From assembly GCF_007991275.1 (NCBI RefSeq), contig NZ_BJYA01000010.1:58625-122624 (forward strand): DNA of 64,000 nucleotides, read 5' to 3'. Below, in pieces: positions 1 through 7,728 of this stretch; within the stretch, counting starts at the first letter, position 1, and each line of letters opens with the position of its first letter. The notes under the pieces were generated by a model. The model was given only the letters and a program-made list of their open reading frames with translations. It searched no databases and had not been told where the DNA came from. The DNA is from Alkalibacillus haloalkaliphilus. GTDB taxonomy: Bacteria > Bacillota > Bacilli > Bacillales > Alkalibacillaceae. The translations under genes and the position numbers were made by a program.

Positions 1-588
1 CATTTGCGAGATTTCCTCTACTTGCTCTTTAGCTTGTTCTGGCTTTTCATCAATAATTTTACTCGTCGCTTGTGACATCATCGACAATGCAAATAGCTGT
101 TGGCTTACCGCATCATGTAAATCACGAGCCAACCTTTGCCTCTCTTCAACAGTCGCTGCTAAGTGTGCTTGTTTGGCATACTCTGACTTTTCTTCAGCCA
201 TTCTCTCTAACGACTTTACTTGCCCTTTAACTTTATGAGCTAAATCATTTAATTCATGACCTAATGTACTAAACTCATCTTTTGACTCTTTCATAAGAAG
301 AGTAGCATTGAACTTTCCTTCAGATAATGTCGCTATAAAAATAGAAAGCTCTTGCAATCGATCTTTGACATTACCACCTTGACGAAACATCACATAAAGA
401 CCAACTAAAGACAACGTTAATGCCGTCACAATAAGAGCGAGAATAATCGCCTCGACTGACAACCAGATTGGCTGAATGACAGAGTGTGTAAAAAATAGTA
501 TTAAAGCGATTATTAATAAAGAAAAGTAAACAGCATACAAATAACTACCGATTAATTGATAACGAATACCTTCTAACTTTTTAAACAT
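1..588 (-). CDS. liaS: Sensor histidine kinase LiaS/VraS-like, 3' part cut off by window edge
   Basis: Reading from the ATG at 588 towards position 1 gives 196 residues without a stop; the rest lies outside the window. Two membrane segments (about residues 13-35 and 42-68) enclose a very short outer loop, as in intramembrane-sensing kinases. A HAMP-like linker and a coiled segment follow, then a HisKA_3 dimerisation helix with the phospho-acceptor His158 in ARDLHDAVSQQLF. The family senses cell-envelope damage and phosphorylates the regulator LiaR, whose gene would be expected beyond the left edge. It starts 10 bp after liaF, so the two are probably co-transcribed. The ATPase domain is not visible. 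LiaS is favoured over other NarL-type kinases because of the adjacent liaF. Confidence 0.88.
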   Translation of the reverse strand, partial: MFKKLEGIRYQLIGSYLYAVYFSLLIIALILFFTHSVIQPIWLSVEAIILALIVTALTLSLVGLYVMFRQGGNVKDRLQELSIFIATLSEGKFNATLLMKESKDEFSTLGHELNDLAHKVKGQVKSLERMAEEKSEYAKQAHLAATVEERQRLARDLHDAVSQQLFALSMMSQATSKIIDEKPEQAKEQVEEISQM

Positions 589-598
589 ATTCCACACC

Positions 599-1498
599 CT
601 ATACTGAAATCACTTTCACATCACCGATTTGGCACTTCACATAAATGTTTAATTTTCGTGTTGCTTCTTTATAGTCATCAGACTGGTAACTAAGTGAGCT
701 GTACATGCCCGAACGATTTTCACCGAACACTGTTATATCACCAATACTCGCTTGACCATACACTTTAACGGCAACATGTTCAGGTACTTTTAAAACGATA
801 TCTCCAATATACCCTCGTAATACGACTTTTGTTTCTTTTTCAGGTATATAAGCTTTAGAGAAATCGATATAAATATCACCGATAAATGCCCATAGATCCA
901 TTGGTTCTAAAGACCAATTCTCTTGTGACAAATTCAAATCTGTAATAAAACTTTTTCCTCTATGAACATGGTGGATATAACGACCGGCGCGCTTTTCTCC
1001 CACTTCTTCCTCATCTTCAAAAGTAAAATCTCTTTCATTATCAACATAATCATTCGAATCCTCGAAAAAATCATCATCGAACTTGTCTACAACTTTAGAT
1101 CGATGGTTATTACCGTTGCGATCGCCATTAGAATAAACTTGGATGCCTTTAGTTTTTTTTTCAGTTACTAAACTCGCTCCTATATAAACGAGTATAAGCG
1201 GCCACAACTTCCAAAAGTCACTAAAAGAAAAATCAGCATAACCATAATTGCCTGCTAGTAATAATGAACCAAAAATTAAGAAAAACAGCCCCCAAAACCA
1301 GCTACCACCTGGCGTTGTCCTAAAATAATTAACAAATAACATAAGACCTAACACGACAAATATGAGCGGCCATGCCCCTAAAAACGCATCTGATATTTCC
1401 AGGGTAATAATTTGTAGATTTTGCAAGATTAATGTCACACCGAAAAAGATCAGTGAAACTGCGAATAACCATTTTAAGAAACGAAACACATCACTCAC
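599..1498 (-). CDS. liaF: LiaF-like membrane inhibitor of the LiaRS system
   Basis: 299 residues. The N-terminal third holds about four hydrophobic segments (roughly residues 8-30, 38-57, 66-85, 92-112). A very acidic linker (about 145-165) follows, then a C-terminal beta-rich domain with repeated GDI/GDV turns (AFIGDIYIDF, GYIGDIVLKV, ASIGDITVFG, CQIGDVKVIS), typical of the LiaF/YvqF C-terminal domain. In Bacillus, LiaF holds the kinase LiaS off until the envelope is damaged. It is the first gene of a liaF-liaS(-liaR) operon here and has a promoter and a palindromic operator candidate upstream. No liaIH genes are seen next to it. Confidence 0.9.
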   Translation of the reverse strand: MSDVFRFLKWLFAVSLIFFGVTLILQNLQIITLEISDAFLGAWPLIFVVLGLMLFVNYFRTTPGGSWFWGLFFLIFGSLLLAGNYGYADFSFSDFWKLWPLILVYIGASLVTEKKTKGIQVYSNGDRNGNNHRSKVVDKFDDDFFEDSNDYVDNERDFTFEDEEEVGEKRAGRYIHHVHRGKSFITDLNLSQENWSLEPMDLWAFIGDIYIDFSKAYIPEKETKVVLRGYIGDIVLKVPEHVAVKVYGQASIGDITVFGENRSGMYSSLSYQSDDYKEATRKLNIYVKCQIGDVKVISV

Positions 1499-1544
1499 AC
1501 CTTTAATCGATCAGTTTAAATACTCTAAATGAATTGATATCTTT

Positions 1545-1574
1545 ATTATAGTGGCATTTCCATCTTTATGTAAC
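1545..1574 (-). promoter_or_regulatory. SigA-type promoter of liaF-liaS
   Basis: On the minus strand a GTTACA -35 (1574-1569) lies 18 bp from a perfect TATAAT -10 (1550-1545), about 47 bp upstream of the liaF start. The -35 is poor, as expected for an activator-dependent promoter; see the palindrome at 1595-1612. Confidence 0.55.
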
Positions 1575-1594
1575 ATTCTACAGTATGTTTATAT

Positions 1595-1612
1595 CTCAGA
1601 CTATAGACTGAG
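1595..1612. promoter_or_regulatory. Palindrome, candidate LiaR operator
   Basis: CTCAGACTATAGACTGAG is an 18-bp near-perfect palindrome with one mismatched pair. It lies about 20 bp upstream of the -35 box of the liaF promoter, the usual position for a NarL-type response regulator activating transcription. LiaR autoregulates its own operon in Bacillus; binding here is inferred. Confidence 0.5.
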
Positions 1613-1689
1613 AGCATAAAGTCATTTGTTTCAACTCACATTAAGACGGGTACGGTATAAGTAAGAACACTAATTGAGAGGTGATTTCT

Positions 1690-2124
1690 ATGGAACAAAA
1701 ATTAAAACAACTGATTGATGGTTTAAATGAGGATTTGGCTCACGAGTACGGTGCAATCATTATGTATACGTACAACGCTTCAGTCGTTACTGGACTTTAT
1801 CGCCAAGTGTTAAAGCCGTTTTTCGAAAGTGAGGTACAAGATGAGACCTCTCACGCATTATACTTATCAGAGAAAATTAAAACATTAGGTGGAACACCAA
1901 CGACCACACCAGCACCTGTTGAGCAATTGACAGATGTAAAAGACATGCTTGAAGCAGCATTACAAGCAGAAAAAGACACGATTGACCGTTACGAACAACG
2001 TAAACAACAAGCTGAGAATTTAGGGTATACTGAACTAGCTGTCAAATTAGAAGATTTAATCGCAGACGAAACGCACCATAAAGAAGAAATCGAACGCTTA
2101 CTTCAAGACCGTAGCTTTCAATAA
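1690..2124 (+). CDS. Ferritin-like di-iron protein
   Basis: 144 residues from the ATG at 1690. The in-frame GTG at 1681 lies inside the GAGAGGTG ribosome-binding site, so the ATG is preferred. It is an all-helical four-helix protein with di-iron ligand spacing: Glu19, Glu52-x-x-His55, Glu94 and Glu127-x-x-His130. This matches bacterioferritin/rubrerythrin-type ferritin-like domains; there is no rubredoxin part. A role in iron storage or oxidative stress follows from the family, but the substrate is not known. It stands alone, with its own terminator directly downstream. Confidence 0.8.
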   Translation: MEQKLKQLIDGLNEDLAHEYGAIIMYTYNASVVTGLYRQVLKPFFESEVQDETSHALYLSEKIKTLGGTPTTTPAPVEQLTDVKDMLEAALQAEKDTIDRYEQRKQQAENLGYTELAVKLEDLIADETHHKEEIERLLQDRSFQ

Positions 2125-2131
2125 CTTTAAG

Positions 2132-2164
2132 TAGGTCACGCATAATTCGCGTGGCCTATTTTTT
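2132..2164 (+). terminator. Rho-independent terminator of the ferritin-like gene
   Basis: TAGGTCACGC (2132-2141) pairs with GCGTGGCCTA (2149-2158), with one G-T pair, followed by six T. Confidence 0.85.
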
Positions 2165-2246
2165 ATCTCCCCGGTTTCATTTATTACGTTTCTCGAAAAT
2201 TCTGTTATAATTGAATTAATTTTAAATCGAGAAAGGGGAAACAATC

Positions 2247-3422
2247 ATGTGGGAACAGCTTTATGAAAAAATTGATGGGCTATACGAACGTATGGTTGAA
2301 GATCGTCGCTATCTTCACCAACATCCCGAACTTTCATTTCATGAAAAAGAAACAGCAAAATATATTGAAAATCGTTATGATGAGTTAGGAATTCCATACA
2401 AGAGCAATATCGGGGGTTACGGTATTGTTGCAACCCTTGAAGGTGGTAAGCCTGGTAAAACAGTTGCATTACGCGCCGACTTTGACGCGTTACCGATTCA
2501 AGAGGAAAATGATGTTCCTTATAAATCAAAAGTTGACGGTGTGATGCATGCGTGCGGTCATGATGGCCATACAGCATCACTTCTAGCTGTCGCTGAAGCT
2601 GCACTACAGTTTAAAGAAGAACTACCTGGTACGTTAGTCTTTTTACACCAGCCAGCTGAAGAATATGCCCCAGGTGGTGCTAAACCGATGATCGACGAAG
2701 GTGCATTAGAAGGCGTTGATGCTGTATTTGGTACACACTTATGGGCTAGTACACCGTTAAATAAAATTGAAACGACAAAGGGTCCATTCATGGCAGGTGC
2801 TGACCGTTTCACCATTACGTTTAAAGGAAAAGGTGGACATGGTGCACTTCCACAACAAACGAAAGATCCTGTTGTGATGGCTGGCCAAGCGATTGTGGAA
2901 TTACAACAAGTCGTTAGCCGTCGCATTAACCCGTTACAACCAGCTGTGTTATCAATTGGTAAAATCGAAGGCGGAAATGCGTTTAACGTCATCCCTGATA
3001 CTACGTCATTAACAGGAACTGTTCGTATATTAGATAAAGAAGTTCAAGATGAAGTAATTGATGAAATGCATAAAATTTTAAAAGGCATTACGATTAGCTA
3101 TGATGCTGACTATGAGCTAGATTACGTTAAAGGTTATCCACCGGTCGTTAACCATGCAAAAGAAGCAGAGTATTATTTAGAAAACGCTGAAGAGATTCCT
3201 GGCGTTATTGGTTATGAAGAAGTTGACCCGATTATGGGTGGCGAAGATTTTGCTTACTATTTAGAAGAGCGACCTGGCGCGTTTTTCTTCACTGGTGCAC
3301 AAATCGAAGGGCATGCCTATCCGCACCATCACCCTAAATTTGACTTTGATGAACGCGCACTATCAACAGCTGCAAAAGCGTTAATTCACGGTTATAAAAA
3401 GTATCAAGAAGATCATAAATAA
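2247..3422 (+). CDS. M20-family amidohydrolase (N-acyl amino acid amidohydrolase type)
   Basis: 391 residues, usual length for the M20D/HipO-YxeP group. The visible motifs are HQHPELSFHE (24-33), the metal site HACGHDGH (101-108) with the Cys103 typical of this group, the catalytic pair EE (138-139) in HQPAEEYAPGGA, and a C-terminal GGEDFAYY that supplies a late metal ligand. It probably hydrolyses N-acetyl or other N-acyl amino acids in the cytoplasm using two metal ions; the substrate cannot be read from sequence. The start has a GAAAGGGGA ribosome-binding site, and a TATAAT at 2206-2211 may be its -10. It forms a single-gene unit between two terminators. Confidence 0.88.
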   Translation: MWEQLYEKIDGLYERMVEDRRYLHQHPELSFHEKETAKYIENRYDELGIPYKSNIGGYGIVATLEGGKPGKTVALRADFDALPIQEENDVPYKSKVDGVMHACGHDGHTASLLAVAEAALQFKEELPGTLVFLHQPAEEYAPGGAKPMIDEGALEGVDAVFGTHLWASTPLNKIETTKGPFMAGADRFTITFKGKGGHGALPQQTKDPVVMAGQAIVELQQVVSRRINPLQPAVLSIGKIEGGNAFNVIPDTTSLTGTVRILDKEVQDEVIDEMHKILKGITISYDADYELDYVKGYPPVVNHAKEAEYYLENAEEIPGVIGYEEVDPIMGGEDFAYYLEERPGAFFFTGAQIEGHAYPHHHPKFDFDERALSTAAKALIHGYKKYQEDHK

Positions 3423-3426
3423 GCAA

Positions 3427-3466
3427 AAGGAGATGACCCTATACTTAGGATCATCTCCTTCTTTTT
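3427..3466. terminator. Bidirectional terminator between the amidohydrolase and yitT-like genes
   Basis: AAGGAGATGA (3427-3436) pairs with TCATCTCCTT (3451-3460). A T-run follows on the plus strand, and TTTTGCTT follows on the minus strand. It overlaps the stop codon of the convergent gene. Confidence 0.85.
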
Positions 3467-4322
3467 ATGCTGGATCATAAAACCCTCTGCCTACGACTTC
3501 TGCTGAATCTGTGACGATAACAAACGCTTCAGGGTCCACCTCTTTAATAGTACGTTTTAAAACACCTAATTCAGATGAATTGACAACACACATTAAGACA
3601 GGGCGCTCTTTGTCTGTAAAGCCACCTTGGGCTGATAAACGTGTAACACCTCGGTCTACTCTAGTGTAGATCGCTTCTTGTACGTCCAAATATTCATTTG
3701 AAATAATGAGCGTCGTCTTCGTCTTATTAAAGCCTGTTTGAACTAAATCAATCGACTTGCTCGTCATATAAACACCAATTAAAGCATATAAACCGAGTTC
3801 AATATCAAATACGATAATAGCCGTTAATACGATCATACCATCGACAACAGCAATACTAGCACCTAACGATAAGTTGGTATACTTATTAATCAGTTGTGCT
3901 AATAACGCCGTTCCACCCGTTGATGCGTCACCTAAAAAGACGATCCCTAAACCGACACCAACACCTAAACTACCGAACAACGCCGCCAGTAAAGGGTCTT
4001 GCACAAACGCATCTATATTTCGTGTTAAAAATACGAAAAAAGGTAAAATTAACGAACCTGACAACGAGCGAAATGCAGAACCTTTTCCGAGTAAATAATA
4101 AGCGAGAAATAATAATGGTATATTTAATCCCCAAATAACATATGCAGGCTCCAGTCCAAATAAAGCTTCAGTAATCGTACTAATACCACTAGCTCCACCT
4201 GCAGCGACGTAATTCGGAAGTAAAAAACCGTTATAGGCTACCGCCACAATCGCAGAACCAACTATAATATAAAGCATTTGTTCTATTCTAGATAAATGTG
4301 TTTTTCGTTTCTGTCCTACCAT
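3465..4322 (-). CDS. YitT-family membrane protein (DUF161 plus DUF2179)
   Basis: 285 residues. Five or more hydrophobic helices fill about residues 15-190, with the family's YNGFLLPNYVAAGGASGI segment near the start. A soluble C-terminal domain (about 205-280, beginning near TTLIISNEYLDVQEAIY) matches DUF2179, which in related structures binds nucleotides. Spore formers carry several paralogues (YitT, YqfU, YpjC, YvjA); I cannot tell which this is. The function is not established, although the family is sometimes proposed to be transporters. It is monocistronic, converging with the amidohydrolase gene. Confidence 0.82.
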   Translation of the reverse strand: MVGQKRKTHLSRIEQMLYIIVGSAIVAVAYNGFLLPNYVAAGGASGISTITEALFGLEPAYVIWGLNIPLLFLAYYLLGKGSAFRSLSGSLILPFFVFLTRNIDAFVQDPLLAALFGSLGVGVGLGIVFLGDASTGGTALLAQLINKYTNLSLGASIAVVDGMIVLTAIIVFDIELGLYALIGVYMTSKSIDLVQTGFNKTKTTLIISNEYLDVQEAIYTRVDRGVTRLSAQGGFTDKERPVLMCVVNSSELGVLKRTIKEVDPEAFVIVTDSAEVVGRGFYDPA

Positions 4323-4456
4323 TGATGATCGAACCTTTCTATTCTATCTCTATCATTAAACCGTGATGATTTTAACACTATTCTTATCGTTTGTGAACAT
4401 CAGCGTGTGAACGCTTTATCAGACAAAAGTGAAAATTCACCCACCGTTTAAAAGAA

Positions 4457-4495
4457 AAAAGGCTATGCTAAATTTAATTCTTAGCATAACCTTTT
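4457..4495 (-). terminator. Terminator of the ecsAB operon
   Basis: Minus-strand hairpin between 4457-4471 and 4481-4495 (15-bp stem with one mismatch), followed on that strand by a T-rich tract. Confidence 0.8.
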
Positions 4496-4509
4496 AATTC
4501 AACACTATT

Positions 4510-5742
4510 TTAAGTCCCTAATTTGCGAATGCGTCCTTTCACGTAAAAGGCTTCAAACAACACAGCAAACGCAATAGCTAAACTACTGTAAATCAATGCG
4601 CCCATTAAGTCTGTGGCGAAAAAGAAAACTACTCCCATAACGATAATTTTAAGTAACATCAAAACTAATATTAACTGATGAACCGCTTTTGTTCTTAACA
4701 CATGTGGCACTGGATATAGCTTAATCCAATCGAGTGATCGGTGATGATTGTAAATCGTAATAAATTGAAAACCTGTTAAAAATAAAAACAACATAGCAAA
4801 AATAATTTTTCCCCAAAATGCAGGAATCCAAAATGCGAAAAATACCGCTAACAACATAAGCCTTAAATACATGCCTAAGTAATCACCACTTCTAATAAAT
4901 GTAATGCTATACAAATAAATAAAAGTTTGATTCTGTCTTAAAGGCATTCTCCTCGTTACAAAACGGACAAGTCCATGACGTTTCTTCGGCTTACGCTTTA
5001 AGTCAGGAACATCTGTTGACATGTTAGCAATTCGATAGAAAAATTGTAGTCTCGCTTCCTCTTTTTCTATAAGGTCATCCCACGGCAAACTAAACTTCTT
5101 ATAGACGTTGTGATAATTTAAAAATACAACTCCAACTATCAACAACGCTGCTATAAATGAATAATACGGTTGTCCAATCGCCAAGAAGAACACCGCAAAC
5201 ACATTAATAACGAGTCGAATGGCCATATCCAAATAATGAAGACCTTGTTCTCGCGTTTTTTGGATGAACCATGTTGCAAGTAAGTTTCCTACTTTAAGCA
5301 CTAAAGCAAAAACTAAAACAAATAATAAATAAGCAGAACTAACTTCCTCATAAACCGTAAAATATAACGGGGATAAAGCAAATATAAAAATCGCAATCCA
5401 ATAACTTTGCATAATGAAGCTATAAACGATCGAATTTTTAATATAAGGTTTCAAGCGATTTTCTACACTTAATAAAAACACTGTGTCGGCTTCCTTGAAA
5501 AACGTTCGCACAGGGCTATAACTTAAGAGTAATCCTACTAAAATGGCCATGATCCATGCTACTGGAAATGTATCCGTAACTGTCTCTAACCATTGCTGGT
5601 AGAAAAATGCGAATCCAGCAACAAAGAAAATAAGCGCAAACGCTAAGTGATCGTTAAATATTAACCGCATATAACGGCTTACCATTTTTAAATGACTATT
5701 TAAACGTTCTTTCCAAAACTGATTCGTATCCATTTTACGCAT
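4510..5742 (-). CDS. ecsB: ABC exporter permease EcsB
   Basis: 410 residues, the usual EcsB length. It has about eight to ten hydrophobic segments and a basic cytoplasmic loop rich in Lys/Arg (RKPKKRHGLVRFVTRRMP). Its start overlaps the end of ecsA by 8 bp, so the two are translated together. In Bacillus the EcsAB exporter affects regulated intramembrane proteolysis by RasP, protein secretion and sporulation. The neighbouring divergent hit gene repeats the Bacillus order. The third gene, ecsC, is not present downstream; yitT follows after a terminator. Confidence 0.92.
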   Translation of the reverse strand: MRKMDTNQFWKERLNSHLKMVSRYMRLIFNDHLAFALIFFVAGFAFFYQQWLETVTDTFPVAWIMAILVGLLLSYSPVRTFFKEADTVFLLSVENRLKPYIKNSIVYSFIMQSYWIAIFIFALSPLYFTVYEEVSSAYLLFVLVFALVLKVGNLLATWFIQKTREQGLHYLDMAIRLVINVFAVFFLAIGQPYYSFIAALLIVGVVFLNYHNVYKKFSLPWDDLIEKEEARLQFFYRIANMSTDVPDLKRKPKKRHGLVRFVTRRMPLRQNQTFIYLYSITFIRSGDYLGMYLRLMLLAVFFAFWIPAFWGKIIFAMLFLFLTGFQFITIYNHHRSLDWIKLYPVPHVLRTKAVHQLILVLMLLKIIVMGVVFFFATDLMGALIYSSLAIAFAVLFEAFYVKGRIRKLGT

Positions 5743-6472
5743 CGTCCTTTGTCAATTGTACGTAAATGTCATCTAAGCTAGCTTGCGGCATATTAAACTC
5801 TTGCCTTAATTGTTCTAACGTACCGTAAGCACGAATTTCACCGTGATGAATTATGACAAAACGATCACAATATTTTTCAGCTGTTGCTAAAATGTGTGTC
5901 GACATTAACACACCAGCCCCCTGCTCTTTCATCTCATTCATCGTATCTAAATAAGACTGAATACCAAGAGGGTCTAAACCAACAAAAGGCTCATCAACAA
6001 TATATAAAGAAGGTTTTACTAAAAATGCGCACATAATCATAACCTTCTGCCTCATCCCTTTAGAGAAGTGAACAGGAAACCATTTGCGCTTCTTATCTAA
6101 ATGGAATTCTTTTAATAAAAAGTCTGTCCGTTCTTTATACGTTTGTTCATCAATACCGTAAGCCATTGCCGTTAAACTTAAATGTTCTTCTAAAGTTAAC
6201 TCTTCATAAAGCATTGGCATTTCTGGTATGTAAGCAAACTCGCGCCGATAACTTTCTAGATCTTCTACAATACTTTTTCCATTAATATTAATCGAACCTT
6301 TTTTCGGGTTCATTAAGCCGATAATGTGCTTTATCGTCGTACTTTTACCAGCACCATTCAACCCGATTAAGCCTATGACTTCTCCTTTTTTTACTTCAAA
6401 TGAAATACCATGTAACACATTTTGCTTCGTATAACCACCAACGAGGTCTTCTACCTTTAATAAATTACTCAT
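5735..6472 (-). CDS. ecsA: ABC exporter ATP-binding protein EcsA
   Basis: 245 residues with all ABC ATPase motifs: Walker A GLNGAGKST (37-45), a signature of the form HFSKGMRQK, Walker B LYIVDEPF, and the switch His in STHILATAEKYC. With EcsB it forms a complete exporter. The partner gene overlaps by 8 bp and the divergent hit gene is 141 bp away, which fixes the identification by synteny. The exported substrate is not known. Confidence 0.94.
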   Translation of the reverse strand: MSNLLKVEDLVGGYTKQNVLHGISFEVKKGEVIGLIGLNGAGKSTTIKHIIGLMNPKKGSININGKSIVEDLESYRREFAYIPEMPMLYEELTLEEHLSLTAMAYGIDEQTYKERTDFLLKEFHLDKKRKWFPVHFSKGMRQKVMIMCAFLVKPSLYIVDEPFVGLDPLGIQSYLDTMNEMKEQGAGVLMSTHILATAEKYCDRFVIIHHGEIRAYGTLEQLRQEFNMPQASLDDIYVQLTKDDA

Positions 6473-6613
6473 GTTATCCCTCTCTTCTATCTATACACTC
6501 TATAATTATCATACCAAAAATTTCATCAGATTTAATAGCTTAGACCTTTTCTTCTTACATTCGACAAATGATTACGTTACAATACTAATAAAAGAACATT
6601 TAGGAGGATGACG

Positions 6614-7033
6614 ATGTCAGATTGTATCTTTTGTAAAATTATCAATGGTGAAATTCCTTCAGCAAAAATTTATGAAGACGAGCATGTATACGCTTTTTTA
6701 GACATTAGTCAAGTAACAGAGGGGCATACGTTAGTCATTCCCAAGAAGCATTGTCAAGACGTTTTCGACCTTGATGAGGAAACTGCAGCCAATTTATTTA
6801 AAGCGGTACCAAAAATCGCAAATGGTATTAAAGCTGCATATGCACCGAAAGGATTAAACACATTAAACAACAATGGCTCATTTGCAGACCAAAGTGTATT
6901 CCACATCCATATCCACCTTCTTCCTCGTTATGACGAAAACGATGGATTTAAATCACAATGGGAAGTACATGGTGATGATTACACACCAGAAAAACTTCAA
7001 GATATTGCAGGTAAGATCGCAAGTAAGATTTAA
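6614..7033 (+). CDS. hit: HIT-family nucleotide-binding hydrolase (Hit)
   Basis: 139 residues from the ATG at 6614. The in-frame ATG at 6608 directly abuts the AGGAGG site, whereas 6614 has 6-nt spacing. The N-terminal CIFCKIINGEIPS and the catalytic histidine triad in FHIHIHLLPRY near the C-terminus mark a HinT-like protein that cleaves nucleotide phosphoramidates or adenylates. It is cytoplasmic and divergent from ecsA, the conserved Bacillus arrangement. Confidence 0.93.
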   Translation: MSDCIFCKIINGEIPSAKIYEDEHVYAFLDISQVTEGHTLVIPKKHCQDVFDLDEETAANLFKAVPKIANGIKAAYAPKGLNTLNNNGSFADQSVFHIHIHLLPRYDENDGFKSQWEVHGDDYTPEKLQDIAGKIASKI

Positions 7034-7066
7034 TGACAGTCACCCTTTAGAAAACTATAAGGTATT

Positions 7067-7113
7067 TTGACAGAAGATTAGCACTAAACATTATAGGGAA
7101 AACAGGTTATAAT
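7067..7113 (+). promoter_or_regulatory. Promoter region of yhaH
   Basis: A perfect TTGACA (7067-7072) is followed after 18 bp by TTATAG (7091-7096). A perfect TATAAT (7108-7113) lies further down, with TAAACA 17 bp upstream of it. Either or both may drive the gene at 7144. Confidence 0.4.
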
Positions 7114-7143
7114 AGCAGTAAGTAACGAAAGGGGTTATAAATC

Positions 7144-7515
7144 ATGCCAAATGGTAAATCGTTATTTTTAGGAGTATTAGTCGGTGGTGTGGTCGGTGCT
7201 TCAGTATCATTATTAACAACACCTACTTCAGGCGAAGAAATGCGCAGCCGAATGAAAGATCAAACTGACCGTTTACGCGACCTTACACAAGAAATTAAAG
7301 AAAACGGATTAGACCTTAAAGATCAATTAACACAAACTTCTAAAGAAGGTGCCGCACTGTTAAAGGACTTATCACAAGACATTAAAGAGTCTGTTGAAAG
7401 TTGGAAAGAAACAGTCGAGCCTCATCAAGAAAGCCTACAAGAGCACTTACTTCAAATTGAAGAAGGCATTAAAGAATTGGAAGAGAAAATAAAAGAGCAA
7501 AATTATAGCAAGTAA
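7144..7515 (+). CDS. yhaH: YtxH-domain protein YhaH
   Basis: 123 residues. One hydrophobic N-terminal segment (about 4-25, SLFLGVLVGGVVGASVSLLT) ends in the PTSGEEMR motif of YtxH/gas-vesicle-P-like proteins. A long charged coiled-coil region runs to the end. A membrane-anchored cytoplasmic coiled coil is likely; the function is unknown, though it is often a stress or SigB target. The position after hit matches B. subtilis. In that genome hpr follows soon after; here a betaine-transport island intervenes. Confidence 0.85.
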   Translation: MPNGKSLFLGVLVGGVVGASVSLLTTPTSGEEMRSRMKDQTDRLRDLTQEIKENGLDLKDQLTQTSKEGAALLKDLSQDIKESVESWKETVEPHQESLQEHLLQIEEGIKELEEKIKEQNYSK

Positions 7516-7530
7516 ATGGACTGACAGATC

Positions 7531-7667
7531 AGGCGAACGCTTATTTAATTAGGCGTTCGCCTAATTATTTTTGATTTCGCCTAATTATTTTAGATTTCGC
7601 TTAAAAAATTAAAATTTCGCTTAATTATCGCTGGAATCGCCTAATTAATAAATAATTAGGCGATTCC
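7531..7667. repeat. Intergenic array of 20-bp repeats flanked by inverted copies
   Basis: The core TTCGCcTAATTA recurs at 7556, 7576, 7596, 7616 and (as ATCGC) 7636, exactly every 20 bp. The left edge is a perfect 10-bp stem (7531-7540 with 7553-7562). The right edge is a perfect 15-bp inverted repeat (7633-7647 with 7653-7667, 5-nt loop), each including a reversed core. It lies between convergent yhaH and a betaine-binding gene, ahead of the latter's terminator. There is no coding potential and no cas gene. Confidence 0.85.
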
Positions 7668-7678
7668 TTAAACAAAGT

Positions 7679-7720
7679 AAAAGCCTACCAAGCAGGATGA
7701 TCCCACTTTGATAGGCTTTT
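7679..7720 (-). terminator. Terminator at the end of the opuA-type operon
   Basis: Hairpin of 7679-7687 with 7712-7720 (AAAAGCCTA/TAGGCTTTT), with a second inner pairing in the loop. It lies 8 bp beyond the stop codon at 7729. Confidence 0.75.
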
Positions 7721-7728
7721 ATACAAAA

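Noticed and set aside
962..1171. Plus-strand ORF of 69 codons
   Set aside because: Lies antisense within liaF, with no ribosome-binding site.
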